Positions 1 through 6,070 of a stretch of DNA of 13,055 nucleotides are shown here, piece after piece. Under the pieces are notes generated by a model. That model was given only the letters and a program-made list of their open reading frames with translations. It was not told the origin of the DNA and ran no database searches. Made by a program: the position numbers and the translations under genes. The stretch comes from Clostridia bacterium (lineage in GTDB: Bacteria > Bacillota_E > RBS10-35 > JAJYVN01), in contig DAHWHT010000377.1 in NCBI GenBank assembly GCA_027335515.1, forward strand, positions 1 to 13,055. The letters are read 5' to 3'. Positions within the stretch are counted from its first letter, which is position 1. Every line of letters starts with the position of its first letter.

Positions 1-120
1 TGACGCTGCTGGCGCCGCTTCCTTGGACCCTAGTGGCGCGTCCATCAAGTCCTGGCGCGCTCTGCTGTAGCGCAGGGCGCCACGCTGCGGCCTTCACCCG
101 CCCAACCCCGGGTCCTGCCG

Positions 121-134
121 CGGCCGATCGGCCG
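121..134. repeat. Perfect 14-bp palindrome CGGCCGATCGGCCG
   Basis: The 14 bases equal their own reverse complement. The palindrome sits two bases from a second, longer hairpin and about 290 bp beyond the hepT stop codon. It could be a protein-binding site or part of a transcription-ending structure, but GC-rich palindromes of this length also arise by chance. Confidence 0.6.
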
Positions 135-136
135 AA

Positions 137-156
137 TTCCCGCGCCGCGGCGGGAA
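137..156. repeat. 7-bp stem hairpin, 6-nt loop
   Basis: TTCCCGC (137-143) pairs perfectly with GCGGGAA (150-156) around the loop GCCGCG. There is no long T run after it on either strand, so it is not a classical intrinsic terminator. Together with the palindrome at 121-134 it forms a compact double-stem element. Confidence 0.55.
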
Positions 157-426
157 GTGCCGCGGGCGCGCGCCCCCAAGCGGCTCCTCCTCGGTGGCCC
201 GGTTCGCCAGGTGGCATCGCCTAGCGCCACGACCACGAAGGGGGCGACGGCTGGCTTGCGGAGGCGTCACCAGAGAGAGGCGGGTGCCGTAGCAACGCGA
301 GCATCCAGGTGAGATTCTCCACGGTCGACCGACCCACCGCGGCAACCGTGCGAGCACCACCGCGTGGGGAGACGCCTTGGCCCGCGGAGATCACCACGGT
401 TTCGCGCCGGCGCGGGCAGCGGCGCG

Positions 427-864
427 TCAGAGGCCGGGATTCGCTGCAAGAAACGTGTGGACCGCCCGCGCAAAGGTCCCGAAGTCGTCCAGGTTCCCAA
501 GTGCGTCGACCAACCGCTCCACCTGCAACCGAAGGTACCCATGGACGATGATGTTGCGCAGACCGGCCATGGGGGCGATCCGGTCCGCAAACGGCTGCTC
601 CAGAACGCCCGATGCACCCAGCGTGAGGATGGCATCGCGATAGTCCGCTGCGGACGGGCCCGATCGCAGTGAGGCGCCGATGTGTGCGGCGATGTCCACC
701 ACGTTCTGTATGGCCAACTGCAGGCCGTGTGCCACCACCCAGAGTTTGGTGGGCTCGCCCCGCAACTCTTCCGGCGTCCAGTCAGCCTTCGTACGCAGGA
801 CGGCCACGGCCTCTTCCAGGGCCAGCAGATGCTCTCGCACCGCGTCCCGATCCAAGCTACCCAT
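427..864 (-). CDS. hepT: HepT-like HEPN toxin ribonuclease (DUF86)
   Basis: Small all-helical protein of 145 residues, the usual size for HEPN/DUF86 proteins. The diagnostic HEPN RNase motif RX4HXY is present as RNIIVHGY (Arg103, His108, Tyr110, counted from the ATG at 864). In characterised systems this motif cleaves RNA, and the tyrosine is AMPylated by the partner MntA to silence the toxin. A helix around residues 50-64 (LAIQNVVDIAAHI) resembles the dimer-forming helix of the family. The upstream partner mntA ends with TGA at 870-868, directly followed by GTGATG. I chose the ATG at 864 because the GGGTGGGTGGG run at 881-871 then has a 6-nt spacer; the GTG at 867 would leave only 3 nt. Tight spacing implies co-translation. 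Toxicity and target RNA are inferred from the family. Confidence 0.88.
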   Translation of the reverse strand: MGSLDRDAVREHLLALEEAVAVLRTKADWTPEELRGEPTKLWVVAHGLQLAIQNVVDIAAHIGASLRSGPSAADYRDAILTLGASGVLEQPFADRIAPMAGLRNIIVHGYLRLQVERLVDALGNLDDFGTFARAVHTFLAANPGL

Positions 865-867
865 CAC

Positions 868-1305
868 TCACCCACCCACCCGCCGGTATGCGGGAGCCCT
901 CCCGAATTCGTCGGACGCAAGGCGGCGCTGCAGCGCGGCGTACGCGATGTCACGGAGCGGACGCGTGTCTTCATAGGACTGCAGCGCACGCACGGCAAAA
1001 CGGGTCGCCTCCACGGGCTCCCGTGCGAACAGGCAGATGCCGTACCGCACGATCCGATGGCGCAGGAGCGGCGGCGCACGGTCGGCCAGCACCAAGTCCA
1101 CGTCGTCCCGGTGCAGCCATTGCATCAACCGCGCGTTGAGGTCGTCGCGGCGCAGGTCGGGCGAGGGCGTAGCTGGATCAAGCACGATGGCCAGATCGAC
1201 ATCGGAGAGCGGTCCGGCCTCGCCGCGCGCCTGTGAGCCGAACAGGTACGCCAGACGCACGTCGGCCTGGGCGCTGAAGAACGCGGTCAGCACGGACGTG
1301 TCCAC
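868..1305 (-). CDS. mntA: MntA-like nucleotidyltransferase antitoxin (MNT domain)
   Basis: A 145-residue minimal nucleotidyltransferase of the DNA polymerase beta superfamily. It shows the family signature GSX10DXD: Gly23-Ser24 in YLFGSQARGEAG, then Asp35 and Asp37 in LSDVDLAIVLD. A probable third catalytic acid is Asp70 in DDVDLVL. In known MntA/HepT pairs this protein adds AMP units to the HepT tyrosine and neutralises it. It is followed at once by hepT, which fits a bicistronic toxin-antitoxin operon. The frame stays open up to a GTG at 1350, giving 160 residues. I prefer the GTG at 1305: it has a strong AAGGGGG (1320-1314) with an 8-nt spacer, the protein then starts close to the domain, and a good -10 (TATACT) lies just upstream inside the longer version. 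Confidence 0.88.
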   Translation of the reverse strand: MDTSVLTAFFSAQADVRLAYLFGSQARGEAGPLSDVDLAIVLDPATPSPDLRRDDLNARLMQWLHRDDVDLVLADRAPPLLRHRIVRYGICLFAREPVEATRFAVRALQSYEDTRPLRDIAYAALQRRLASDEFGRAPAYRRVGG

Positions 1306-1325
1306 ACGCTCGTCCCCCTTCGCCC

Positions 1326-1331
1326 AGTATA
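1326..1331 (-). promoter_or_regulatory. Possible -10 box (TATACT) for mntA-hepT
   Basis: On the minus strand TATACT is a five-of-six match to TATAAT in otherwise GC-rich DNA. It would place the transcript start at about 1319, just at the AAGGGGG ribosome binding site, giving a very short leader before the GTG at 1305. No good -35 box is visible at 16-18 bp upstream, so the assignment is tentative. Confidence 0.35.
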
Positions 1332-1524
1332 CCGGGCGGCGTAAGGCCACGTTTACTCCGCCGCCGCTATCTGTGGGCGGGCCCGTCCTTCCCGAGGGCA
1401 GCCTGCGGGCTCAACGTGGGCCCCCGGGGTCAGGGTTGGAGAATGCGCGGCGTGAGCGCGTGGATCCCGGGCGGCGGGCAATCCAGGCACCCGCACTGCC
1501 CGGGCTGCGCGGGGATGCGATGCT

Positions 1525-2055
1525 ATGGCGCGGCGGAGGCCATCCGATGTGGCGGGGCGCATTCGCGAACCGGCTGCGGTCGGCTGCGAGGCGAGCCGGG
1601 TCCCTGGGTATCTGGCCGGGGTGTACCGCGACGGGGAGCAGACGATCATGGCCCATAGGGTGGCGAACGTCTCCACGGGGGCGCCGATGGTCGAGGACCC
1701 GGGCTTTCTGCTTGGATCCATCACCAAGGTGATGACCGCGACGTTGGTGCACCAACAGGTCGAACGCGGCGTCATCGACATCAACGAACCCATCGTGCGG
1801 TACCTGCCGGAATTCAAACTGGCGGCATCGTCCTCCACCGAACAGATCTGCGTTCACCACCTCCTGAACCACACCAACGGGATCGACGCCGATCGGTTCT
1901 TTCCGGACGCTGCGGGGCGTGGCGCCCTGCAGGTCTTCGTCGAAGGGATAGGGCAGCACTGCGGCACCCTGTTCGCCCCCGGCGAATACATCAGTCACTC
2001 CAACGGCGGGATGATCGTCACCGGGCGGCTCCTGGAGGTCACGACGGGGACGCCG
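1525..2055 (+). pseudogene. Truncated serine hydrolase, beta-lactamase/PBP class C fold
   Basis: From about residue 22 the product reads like the N-terminal part of beta-lactamase-fold serine hydrolases: VPGYLAGVYRDGE, then the SXXK nucleophile motif GSITKVMTATLV (Ser65, Lys68), then the helix QVERGVIDINEPIVRYLPEF and HHLLNHTNGI. The second-motif region APGEYISHSNGGMIVTGRLL aligns with the usual YSN segment but has His158 where the catalytic tyrosine is expected. Family similarity stops near residue 177, and the C-terminal half with the third motif is missing (complete relatives have roughly 350-500 residues). The frame stays open to 2352 but that tail overlaps the methyltransferase in another frame and is not hydrolase-like. 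GGGG at 1511-1514 could serve the ATG at 1525. Most likely a decaying remnant; an unusually short active enzyme is less likely. Confidence 0.7.
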
Positions 2056-2153
2056 TCCGGATGGACTGTCAACGAAGAACGAAGGGCCACCATGCTCGGA
2101 TCGTTCGGCGGCCAGGGCCCCCGCGGAACACAGCGAACGGTCCCTCTCCCAAG

Positions 2154-2159
2154 TATAGG
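2154..2159 (+). promoter_or_regulatory. Possible -10 element (TATAGG) before the methyltransferase
   Basis: TATAGGT is one of few AT-rich words in the 150 bp between the hydrolase remnant and the methyltransferase, about 50 bp before the start codon. No clear -35 box lies at the right spacing. This is a weak, composition-based suggestion. Confidence 0.2.
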
Positions 2160-2207
2160 TAGCGCAAGTGCAAGGATCGGCGGCCTTCGTCGGCCGGGCA
2201 GGGCGGG

Positions 2208-3092
2208 GTGGTGGACCGCATGGATCCCGTCTTTCAGTCCCTGTTTGTCAACCCGGGTGATCGGTCGCCCCTCGAATTCGACGGGACGCAGGTCGATGGT
2301 CGCTGGTGCGACGGGTGGCTGCGCTCCGGCAGCGACGACATCTGGCCGGTGAGGGCGGGCATCCCGGACTTCATGCGCCGGGCGTTCGACGGCGCACGCT
2401 GGCAGTACGCCAGTGTGCGGAGCCTCTTGAACAACGGCCAGTACCGCCGCAACTGGGCTGGACAGAACGGCCTGCCCGGCGATTCGTCGCCGTTCGCCAA
2501 AGAGATCCGGGGTGTCGCCCTGGCGGGCGAGCCCATCGTCGACGTGGCGAGCGGCCCCGGCGGCGGGGCCATGCCCTTTGTCCTCCAACTCAACCCAGAC
2601 GCGCACGTCTTGGCGGTGGACGCTGGCACACCCGTGCTGCACGGCTGGCGTGAGTTCCTGGCGTCGGAGCGGCGGGGAAGCGGCGCCTGCTTCGCCGGGC
2701 TGGACTTCGCATGCGCCCCCCTGCGCGACGACTCCGTGGCGGTGATCACGAGCATCGCAGGCTTTAGCAACATCGCCAACGACCCGTCCGGAGCGTGGCG
2801 CGAGGCGGCACGCGTGCTGCGGCCGGGCGGGCGAGTCCTGGCAATGGAAATATGGTGGGACCCCGACGGATGCAGGCGGCTGGCCGAGGCCCTGGACGAC
2901 CCCCGGATCGCCTCCAGCGACGGATTGGCCGTCCGGGACCGTATCCAGGCAGCCGGTCTGCACATCGAAGCGGAGTGGGCGGGCGCGGGGCGTCCGGTGG
3001 GCGCCCACGACAATGAACTGGCCGCGAAGGCGGTCAAGCTGGGCATCGAGGTGTGGTTACGTGAGGCGCGGTACGTCGTCCGCAAGGCATGA
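2208..3092 (+). CDS. SAM-dependent class I methyltransferase
   Basis: A 294-residue Rossmann-fold methyltransferase. Motif I (SAM binding) is IVDVASGPGGGAMPF at residues 110-124; the acidic end of strand 2 is HVLAVDAG (133-140); FACAPLRDDSVAVITS (167-182) fits motifs III-IV; and REAARVLRPGGRVLAM (198-213) is the typical post-motif segment of the methyltransferase 11 family. Residues 10-55 (SLFVNPGDRSPLEFDG, then IWPVRAGIPDFM) resemble the Trm112-like leader seen before some such domains, though without an obvious zinc-cysteine set. The substrate cannot be told. The ATG at 2220 is an alternative start to the GTG at 2208; both sit behind a G-rich run. The stop TGA overlaps an ATG at 3089, and the GNAT gene follows 68 bp later if its preferred start is used. 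Confidence 0.85.
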   Translation: MVDRMDPVFQSLFVNPGDRSPLEFDGTQVDGRWCDGWLRSGSDDIWPVRAGIPDFMRRAFDGARWQYASVRSLLNNGQYRRNWAGQNGLPGDSSPFAKEIRGVALAGEPIVDVASGPGGGAMPFVLQLNPDAHVLAVDAGTPVLHGWREFLASERRGSGACFAGLDFACAPLRDDSVAVITSIAGFSNIANDPSGAWREAARVLRPGGRVLAMEIWWDPDGCRRLAEALDDPRIASSDGLAVRDRIQAAGLHIEAEWAGAGRPVGAHDNELAAKAVKLGIEVWLREARYVVRKA

Positions 3093-3160
3093 GATCATCG
3101 CACGCGCTCGGGCGCGGCACCGTCCATGGCGATACCGCAGTCGCCTCGCGGGGGGTCGAA

Positions 3161-3679
3161 ATGGCGGATATGCAATGGACACCGGTCACACCGGCCGCCG
3201 CCCCGTTCTTGCACCGCCTGGCCAACGATCCCCTCCTGATGGAGGCCCTTGGCGACGGCCCGAGCACGTTGGCGACGTGGGAAGGGGCCATCGCCGCCTG
3301 GCTCGACGACCCGGACGAGGCGGACTTCCTCATCACGTCCGTGTCCGGTGGCCCCCCCTTCGGCTGGATCGGTATCAACGGCCTGGCATCCACCGACCGC
3401 GTGGCGTGGATCAAGATGCTGGCGCTCGCCCCGGCCGCCTGGGGCAACGGATACGGGTCCGCCGCCCTCGGGGCGGCAAAGGCGTGGCTGGCCGCCGAAC
3501 GCTTCACCCGGGTCAAACTCTGGACGGATGCCACGAACATCCGGGCGCGCCGCTGTTACGAGCGCAACGGTTTCACCGTGGAGGCCGAGCGGCTGACGGC
3601 CACCGGTTCGCCGCGCGGTTGCCGCCGGCGGCTATGTATGGCATGCGCCCTGGAGCCCGCGGCCTGGGCGTCGCCTTGA
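3161..3679 (+). CDS. GNAT-family N-acetyltransferase
   Basis: A 172-residue acetyltransferase of the RimJ/RimL-like GNAT type. The acetyl-CoA-binding motif A is LALAPAAWGNGYGSAAL (87-103), with the pyrophosphate-binding loop WGNGYG. Motif B is NIRARRCYERNGF (126-138), where the family tyrosine lies in CYERNGF. FGWIGINGL (67-75) is the strand before the active site. The frame also opens at an ATG at 3089 that overlaps the methyltransferase stop (ATGA), adding 24 residues without family character. I prefer 3161 because GGGGGT (3151-3156) precedes it and the domain then begins normally. The acyl acceptor could be a small molecule, an antibiotic or a protein N-terminus; nothing in the sequence decides. 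The C-terminus after residue 150 is Arg- and Cys-rich. Confidence 0.85.
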   Translation: MADMQWTPVTPAAAPFLHRLANDPLLMEALGDGPSTLATWEGAIAAWLDDPDEADFLITSVSGGPPFGWIGINGLASTDRVAWIKMLALAPAAWGNGYGSAALGAAKAWLAAERFTRVKLWTDATNIRARRCYERNGFTVEAERLTATGSPRGCRRRLCMACALEPAAWASP

Positions 3680-3878
3680 GGGTCCGCACCCGCCCCCCCT
3701 CTTGCCACCACGGGACAAGCGGGCCCCGCGCCTCCACGCCCACCCCCTTGGCACGGCACGCGCAATGGGTGCACCAGCCCCTGCGGGACGCGGGGCGCGC
3801 GCTGGCGAATCCGTGCGTGCCGGGTGTGATCGGCGGGGTTCGGGACAACGCCCGTCCCCCGCCACACCGCGGTGGCGT

Positions 3879-3885
3879 GAGGAGG
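3879..3885 (+). promoter_or_regulatory. Strong ribosome binding site GAGGAGG before a CTG codon
   Basis: The sequence GAGGAGG lies 8 nt before the in-frame CTG at 3894 and is the only strong Shine-Dalgarno match near the 5' end of the phosphotransferase gene. It argues for initiation at this rare start codon. Confidence 0.45.
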
Positions 3886-3893
3886 CGGCGGCT

Positions 3894-4886
3894 CTGGCAT
3901 CCAGCCACAACGACCCCGCCAATCTTTCCGGGCCGGACCCCCTGCTTTCCCCCGAACTCCTGCAATGGGTGGCGGATCGCTACGGCCTGCGGGCGCGGGA
4001 GCCGCAACCCCTGGGCGGCAGCTTCAACCTCAACGTGCGGCTCGACGACCACGTCCTGCGCGTCTACGGCCCGTGGGTCAGCCCGGCCCGTCTGCGGACG
4101 CTGCAGGAAATCCGCCGAACGCTGCGTGCCCGCGGTGTCCCCATCCCTGCGCTGCGGCCGACGCGGGACGGGGCCCTGTCCTGCGCTTTCGGAGGTTGCG
4201 TGCTGGAAGTCGAGCGCCACGTCGCTGGCGCGCCGATGGACGACGAGGGGCGGCTGCGCGCGGGGATGCGCGCCCTGGGACGGCTGCACGCCCACATGGC
4301 CGACCTCCCGCCGGGGGAACCGCCGCCCTTTGCCAACCACCTGCCGCAGCAGGCCGCACTCCAAGCGACGCTGGAGGCGGCGGCCATCGTGCGGGCCTGG
4401 GGACCGACCCCCGCAGAAGAACAACTGGCACGCAGGGCGGAGTCGCTCGCGCGGCACCTGTCGCCGCACCGCCTGCCCTGCCAATGGGTGCATGGAGATT
4501 TCTGGAACAACAACGTGCGGTTTCGCGACCTGGACGTGGTCGCGGTGCTCGACTTCGACTTCGCGGGCCTCCGCCCCCGCGTCGACGACCTTGCGCTACC
4601 GCTGGCCTACGCCTTCCAGAACGGGGCGGACATCGCGGAAGTCCGCGCCCTCGTCGAGGCGTACGACGCGGGCTGCGCGGTGCCGCTGAGCCGGCCGGAG
4701 CGGCGGGCCCTGCCGTTCGCCATGGCGCGGATGGCGCTTTCCTTCCTGCGCTACCTCAGCATTCCCGGAGATCCAGCCGAAAAGGCCAGACAGAGACGGG
4801 AGTTTCTCGAAAGGCGCGGTCCGGCCTGTGCCTGGTGGCTGCGACGCCTCGAGGAAGGCACCCTCGAAGAAACCACCTTTGCGTGA
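3894..4886 (+). CDS. APH-fold phosphotransferase (aminoglycoside/homoserine kinase-like)
   Basis: Protein-kinase-like small-molecule kinase. The catalytic Brenner motif is WVHGDFWNNN (His200, Asp202, Asn207) and the metal-binding segment is VLDFDFAGLRPRVDDLALPL (Asp220 and Asp222). The N-lobe is recognisable in PLGGSFNLNVRL and HVLRVYG (40-59), where the nucleotide-binding Lys of APH enzymes appears as Arg. The C-terminal helices end in WWLRRLEEG. The start is uncertain: the frame is open from a TTG at 3702, but the 64 extra residues are Arg/Pro/Ala-rich with no family look. The in-frame CTG at 3894 has a near-perfect GAGGAGG (3879-3885) with an 8-nt spacer and gives 330 residues. Other in-frame options are ATG 3765, GTG 3813 and GTG 3969. 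The substrate may be a sugar, amino acid alcohol or aminoglycoside. Confidence 0.8.
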   Translation: MASSHNDPANLSGPDPLLSPELLQWVADRYGLRAREPQPLGGSFNLNVRLDDHVLRVYGPWVSPARLRTLQEIRRTLRARGVPIPALRPTRDGALSCAFGGCVLEVERHVAGAPMDDEGRLRAGMRALGRLHAHMADLPPGEPPPFANHLPQQAALQATLEAAAIVRAWGPTPAEEQLARRAESLARHLSPHRLPCQWVHGDFWNNNVRFRDLDVVAVLDFDFAGLRPRVDDLALPLAYAFQNGADIAEVRALVEAYDAGCAVPLSRPERRALPFAMARMALSFLRYLSIPGDPAEKARQRREFLERRGPACAWWLRRLEEGTLEETTFA

Positions 4887-5035
4887 GGGCCGCGCGGTGG
4901 AGGGCACTGCGGCCGCGGCGGCGGGCGTTGGGGTTGGCGGCATCCGGGGCAGTGCGATCCCCGTGCACCTGGCGGCGTTGTGCGCCAGGAGGCCGTGCCC
5001 TCGCCGCGAATGCCCCGCGCTGGGGGGCGAGGCCG

Positions 5036-6049
5036 GTGGCGACGGTGCGGTGGGGCATTCTCGGGGCGGCGGCGATAGCGGAGCGGCAGTTCATCCCCGC
5101 GGTGCGCGCGGCGGGGGGCGGCGAGCTTGTCGCGCTGGCATCGCGCGACGCCGAGCGCGGCGACGCCTTCGCGCGGCGGCACGCCATCGCGCGGGTCTAC
5201 CGCAGCTACGCCGAACTGCTGGCCGCGCCGCAGGTGGACGCCGTCTACATCCCCCTGCCCAACAGCCTGCACGCCGCCTGGACCGAGGCCGCGGCGCGGG
5301 CCGGCAAACACGTGCTATGCGAAAAGCCGCTGGCCGGCAACGCTGCGGCCGCCCGTGAGGCCGCGGCGGCCTGCGAGGCGGCCGGGGTCGTGGCCATGGA
5401 GGCCTTCGTGTTCCGCTGCCATCCCCAGACCCTGCGCCTGCAGGGCTGGCTGCGCGATGGCGCCATCGGCGCGGTGCGCACCGCCCACGCGGCCTTCCAC
5501 TTCCTGCTGCCGGGGGCCCGCCGGTCCGACAACATCCGCATGCGGGCGGACCTTGAGGGTGGGGCGCTCCTGGATGTCGGCTGCTACCCCGTTTCCTGGC
5601 TCCGGCTGGTCTTCGGCCTGGAGCCCATCGCCGCCAGCGCGCGCGCCGTCTGGGACCGCACCGGCGGGGTGGACACCCAGTTGGTTGGTATGTTGCACTT
5701 TGACGCCGGGCGGGCGGCCACGCTCTCGTGCGGTTTTGACGCCCCCGGCGGGCTGGAGGCCCGCATCCTTGGCAGCGCCGGCGAGATCATCGTCACCCAG
5801 CCCTACCACCCGCGGGGCCCGGGGGCAACCATCACCCTGCGACGCCCCGGCCAACCGGACGAGGTCCAAAGCGACGCCGTCGACGAGCCCTCTTTCACGG
5901 CGGCCGTCCGCCACTTCCAGGCACGCATCCAGGGCGACGCGTCCCCGCTGGTGGACATCCAGGATGGCGTGCGCAACATGGAGTCGCTGGATGCCCTGCG
6001 CCGCTCGGCCATGGACGACGGCAGCACCGTCCCCGTCCGTTCGGTCTGA
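5036..6049 (+). CDS. Gfo/Idh/MocA family NAD(P)-dependent oxidoreductase
   Basis: A 337-residue two-domain sugar/polyol dehydrogenase of usual family length. The N-terminal Rossmann domain starts with RWGILGAAAIAERQFIPAV (nucleotide-binding loop at residues 8-13), followed by VDAVYIPLPNSLHA (68-81) and the hallmark HVLCEKPLA (92-100), where Lys97 is the conserved catalytic/nicotinamide-side lysine. The C-terminal substrate domain contains GGALLDVGCYPVSWLRLVFG (175-194), with the Asp-Gly-Cys-Tyr arrangement common in the dihydrodiol/xylose dehydrogenase-like branch. The same frame continues upstream to 3965 but overlaps the phosphotransferase out of frame, so it is not coding there. GTG at 5036 follows GGGGGG (5022-5027) with an 8-nt spacer; GTG 5045 is an alternative. 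It ends 21 bp before the convergent ATPase gene. Substrate unknown, probably a carbohydrate. Confidence 0.88.
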   Translation: MATVRWGILGAAAIAERQFIPAVRAAGGGELVALASRDAERGDAFARRHAIARVYRSYAELLAAPQVDAVYIPLPNSLHAAWTEAAARAGKHVLCEKPLAGNAAAAREAAAACEAAGVVAMEAFVFRCHPQTLRLQGWLRDGAIGAVRTAHAAFHFLLPGARRSDNIRMRADLEGGALLDVGCYPVSWLRLVFGLEPIAASARAVWDRTGGVDTQLVGMLHFDAGRAATLSCGFDAPGGLEARILGSAGEIIVTQPYHPRGPGATITLRRPGQPDEVQSDAVDEPSFTAAVRHFQARIQGDASPLVDIQDGVRNMESLDALRRSAMDDGSTVPVRSV

Positions 6050-6070
6050 CCCGTGCCGCCCTCAAGCCAC

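Larger units (their letters stand above)
1..426. other. Gene-free left flank with inverted repeats
   Basis: No open frame here shows a recognisable protein motif or a convincing ribosome binding site; the frames present are short, rich in Arg, Pro and Ala and overlap each other on both strands, as expected from high GC. The stretch lies downstream of the minus-strand hepT gene. It holds two adjacent inverted repeats (listed separately). It may be the 3' region of the toxin-antitoxin operon or the end of a neighbouring gene outside the window. Confidence 0.5.

Noticed and set aside
1353..1998. Minus-strand open frames of 161 and 195 codons opposite the hydrolase remnant
   Set aside because: Neither shows a motif; the plus-strand frame has clear SXXK-type hydrolase features, so these are shadows.
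2098..2185. Near-direct repeats GGATCG(TT)CGGCGGCC as an insertion-sequence target duplication
   Set aside because: The copies are short, imperfect and made of common GC-rich words, with no transposase or terminal inverted repeats around them.
2056..2352. The open tail of the hydrolase frame as a real C-terminus
   Set aside because: It has no similarity to the hydrolase fold, and its last 145 bp run out of frame through the methyltransferase coding region.
3965..5035. An upstream extension of the oxidoreductase frame by about 357 codons
   Set aside because: It overlaps the well-supported phosphotransferase in another frame and has no domain character; the Rossmann motif begins only after the GTG at 5036.
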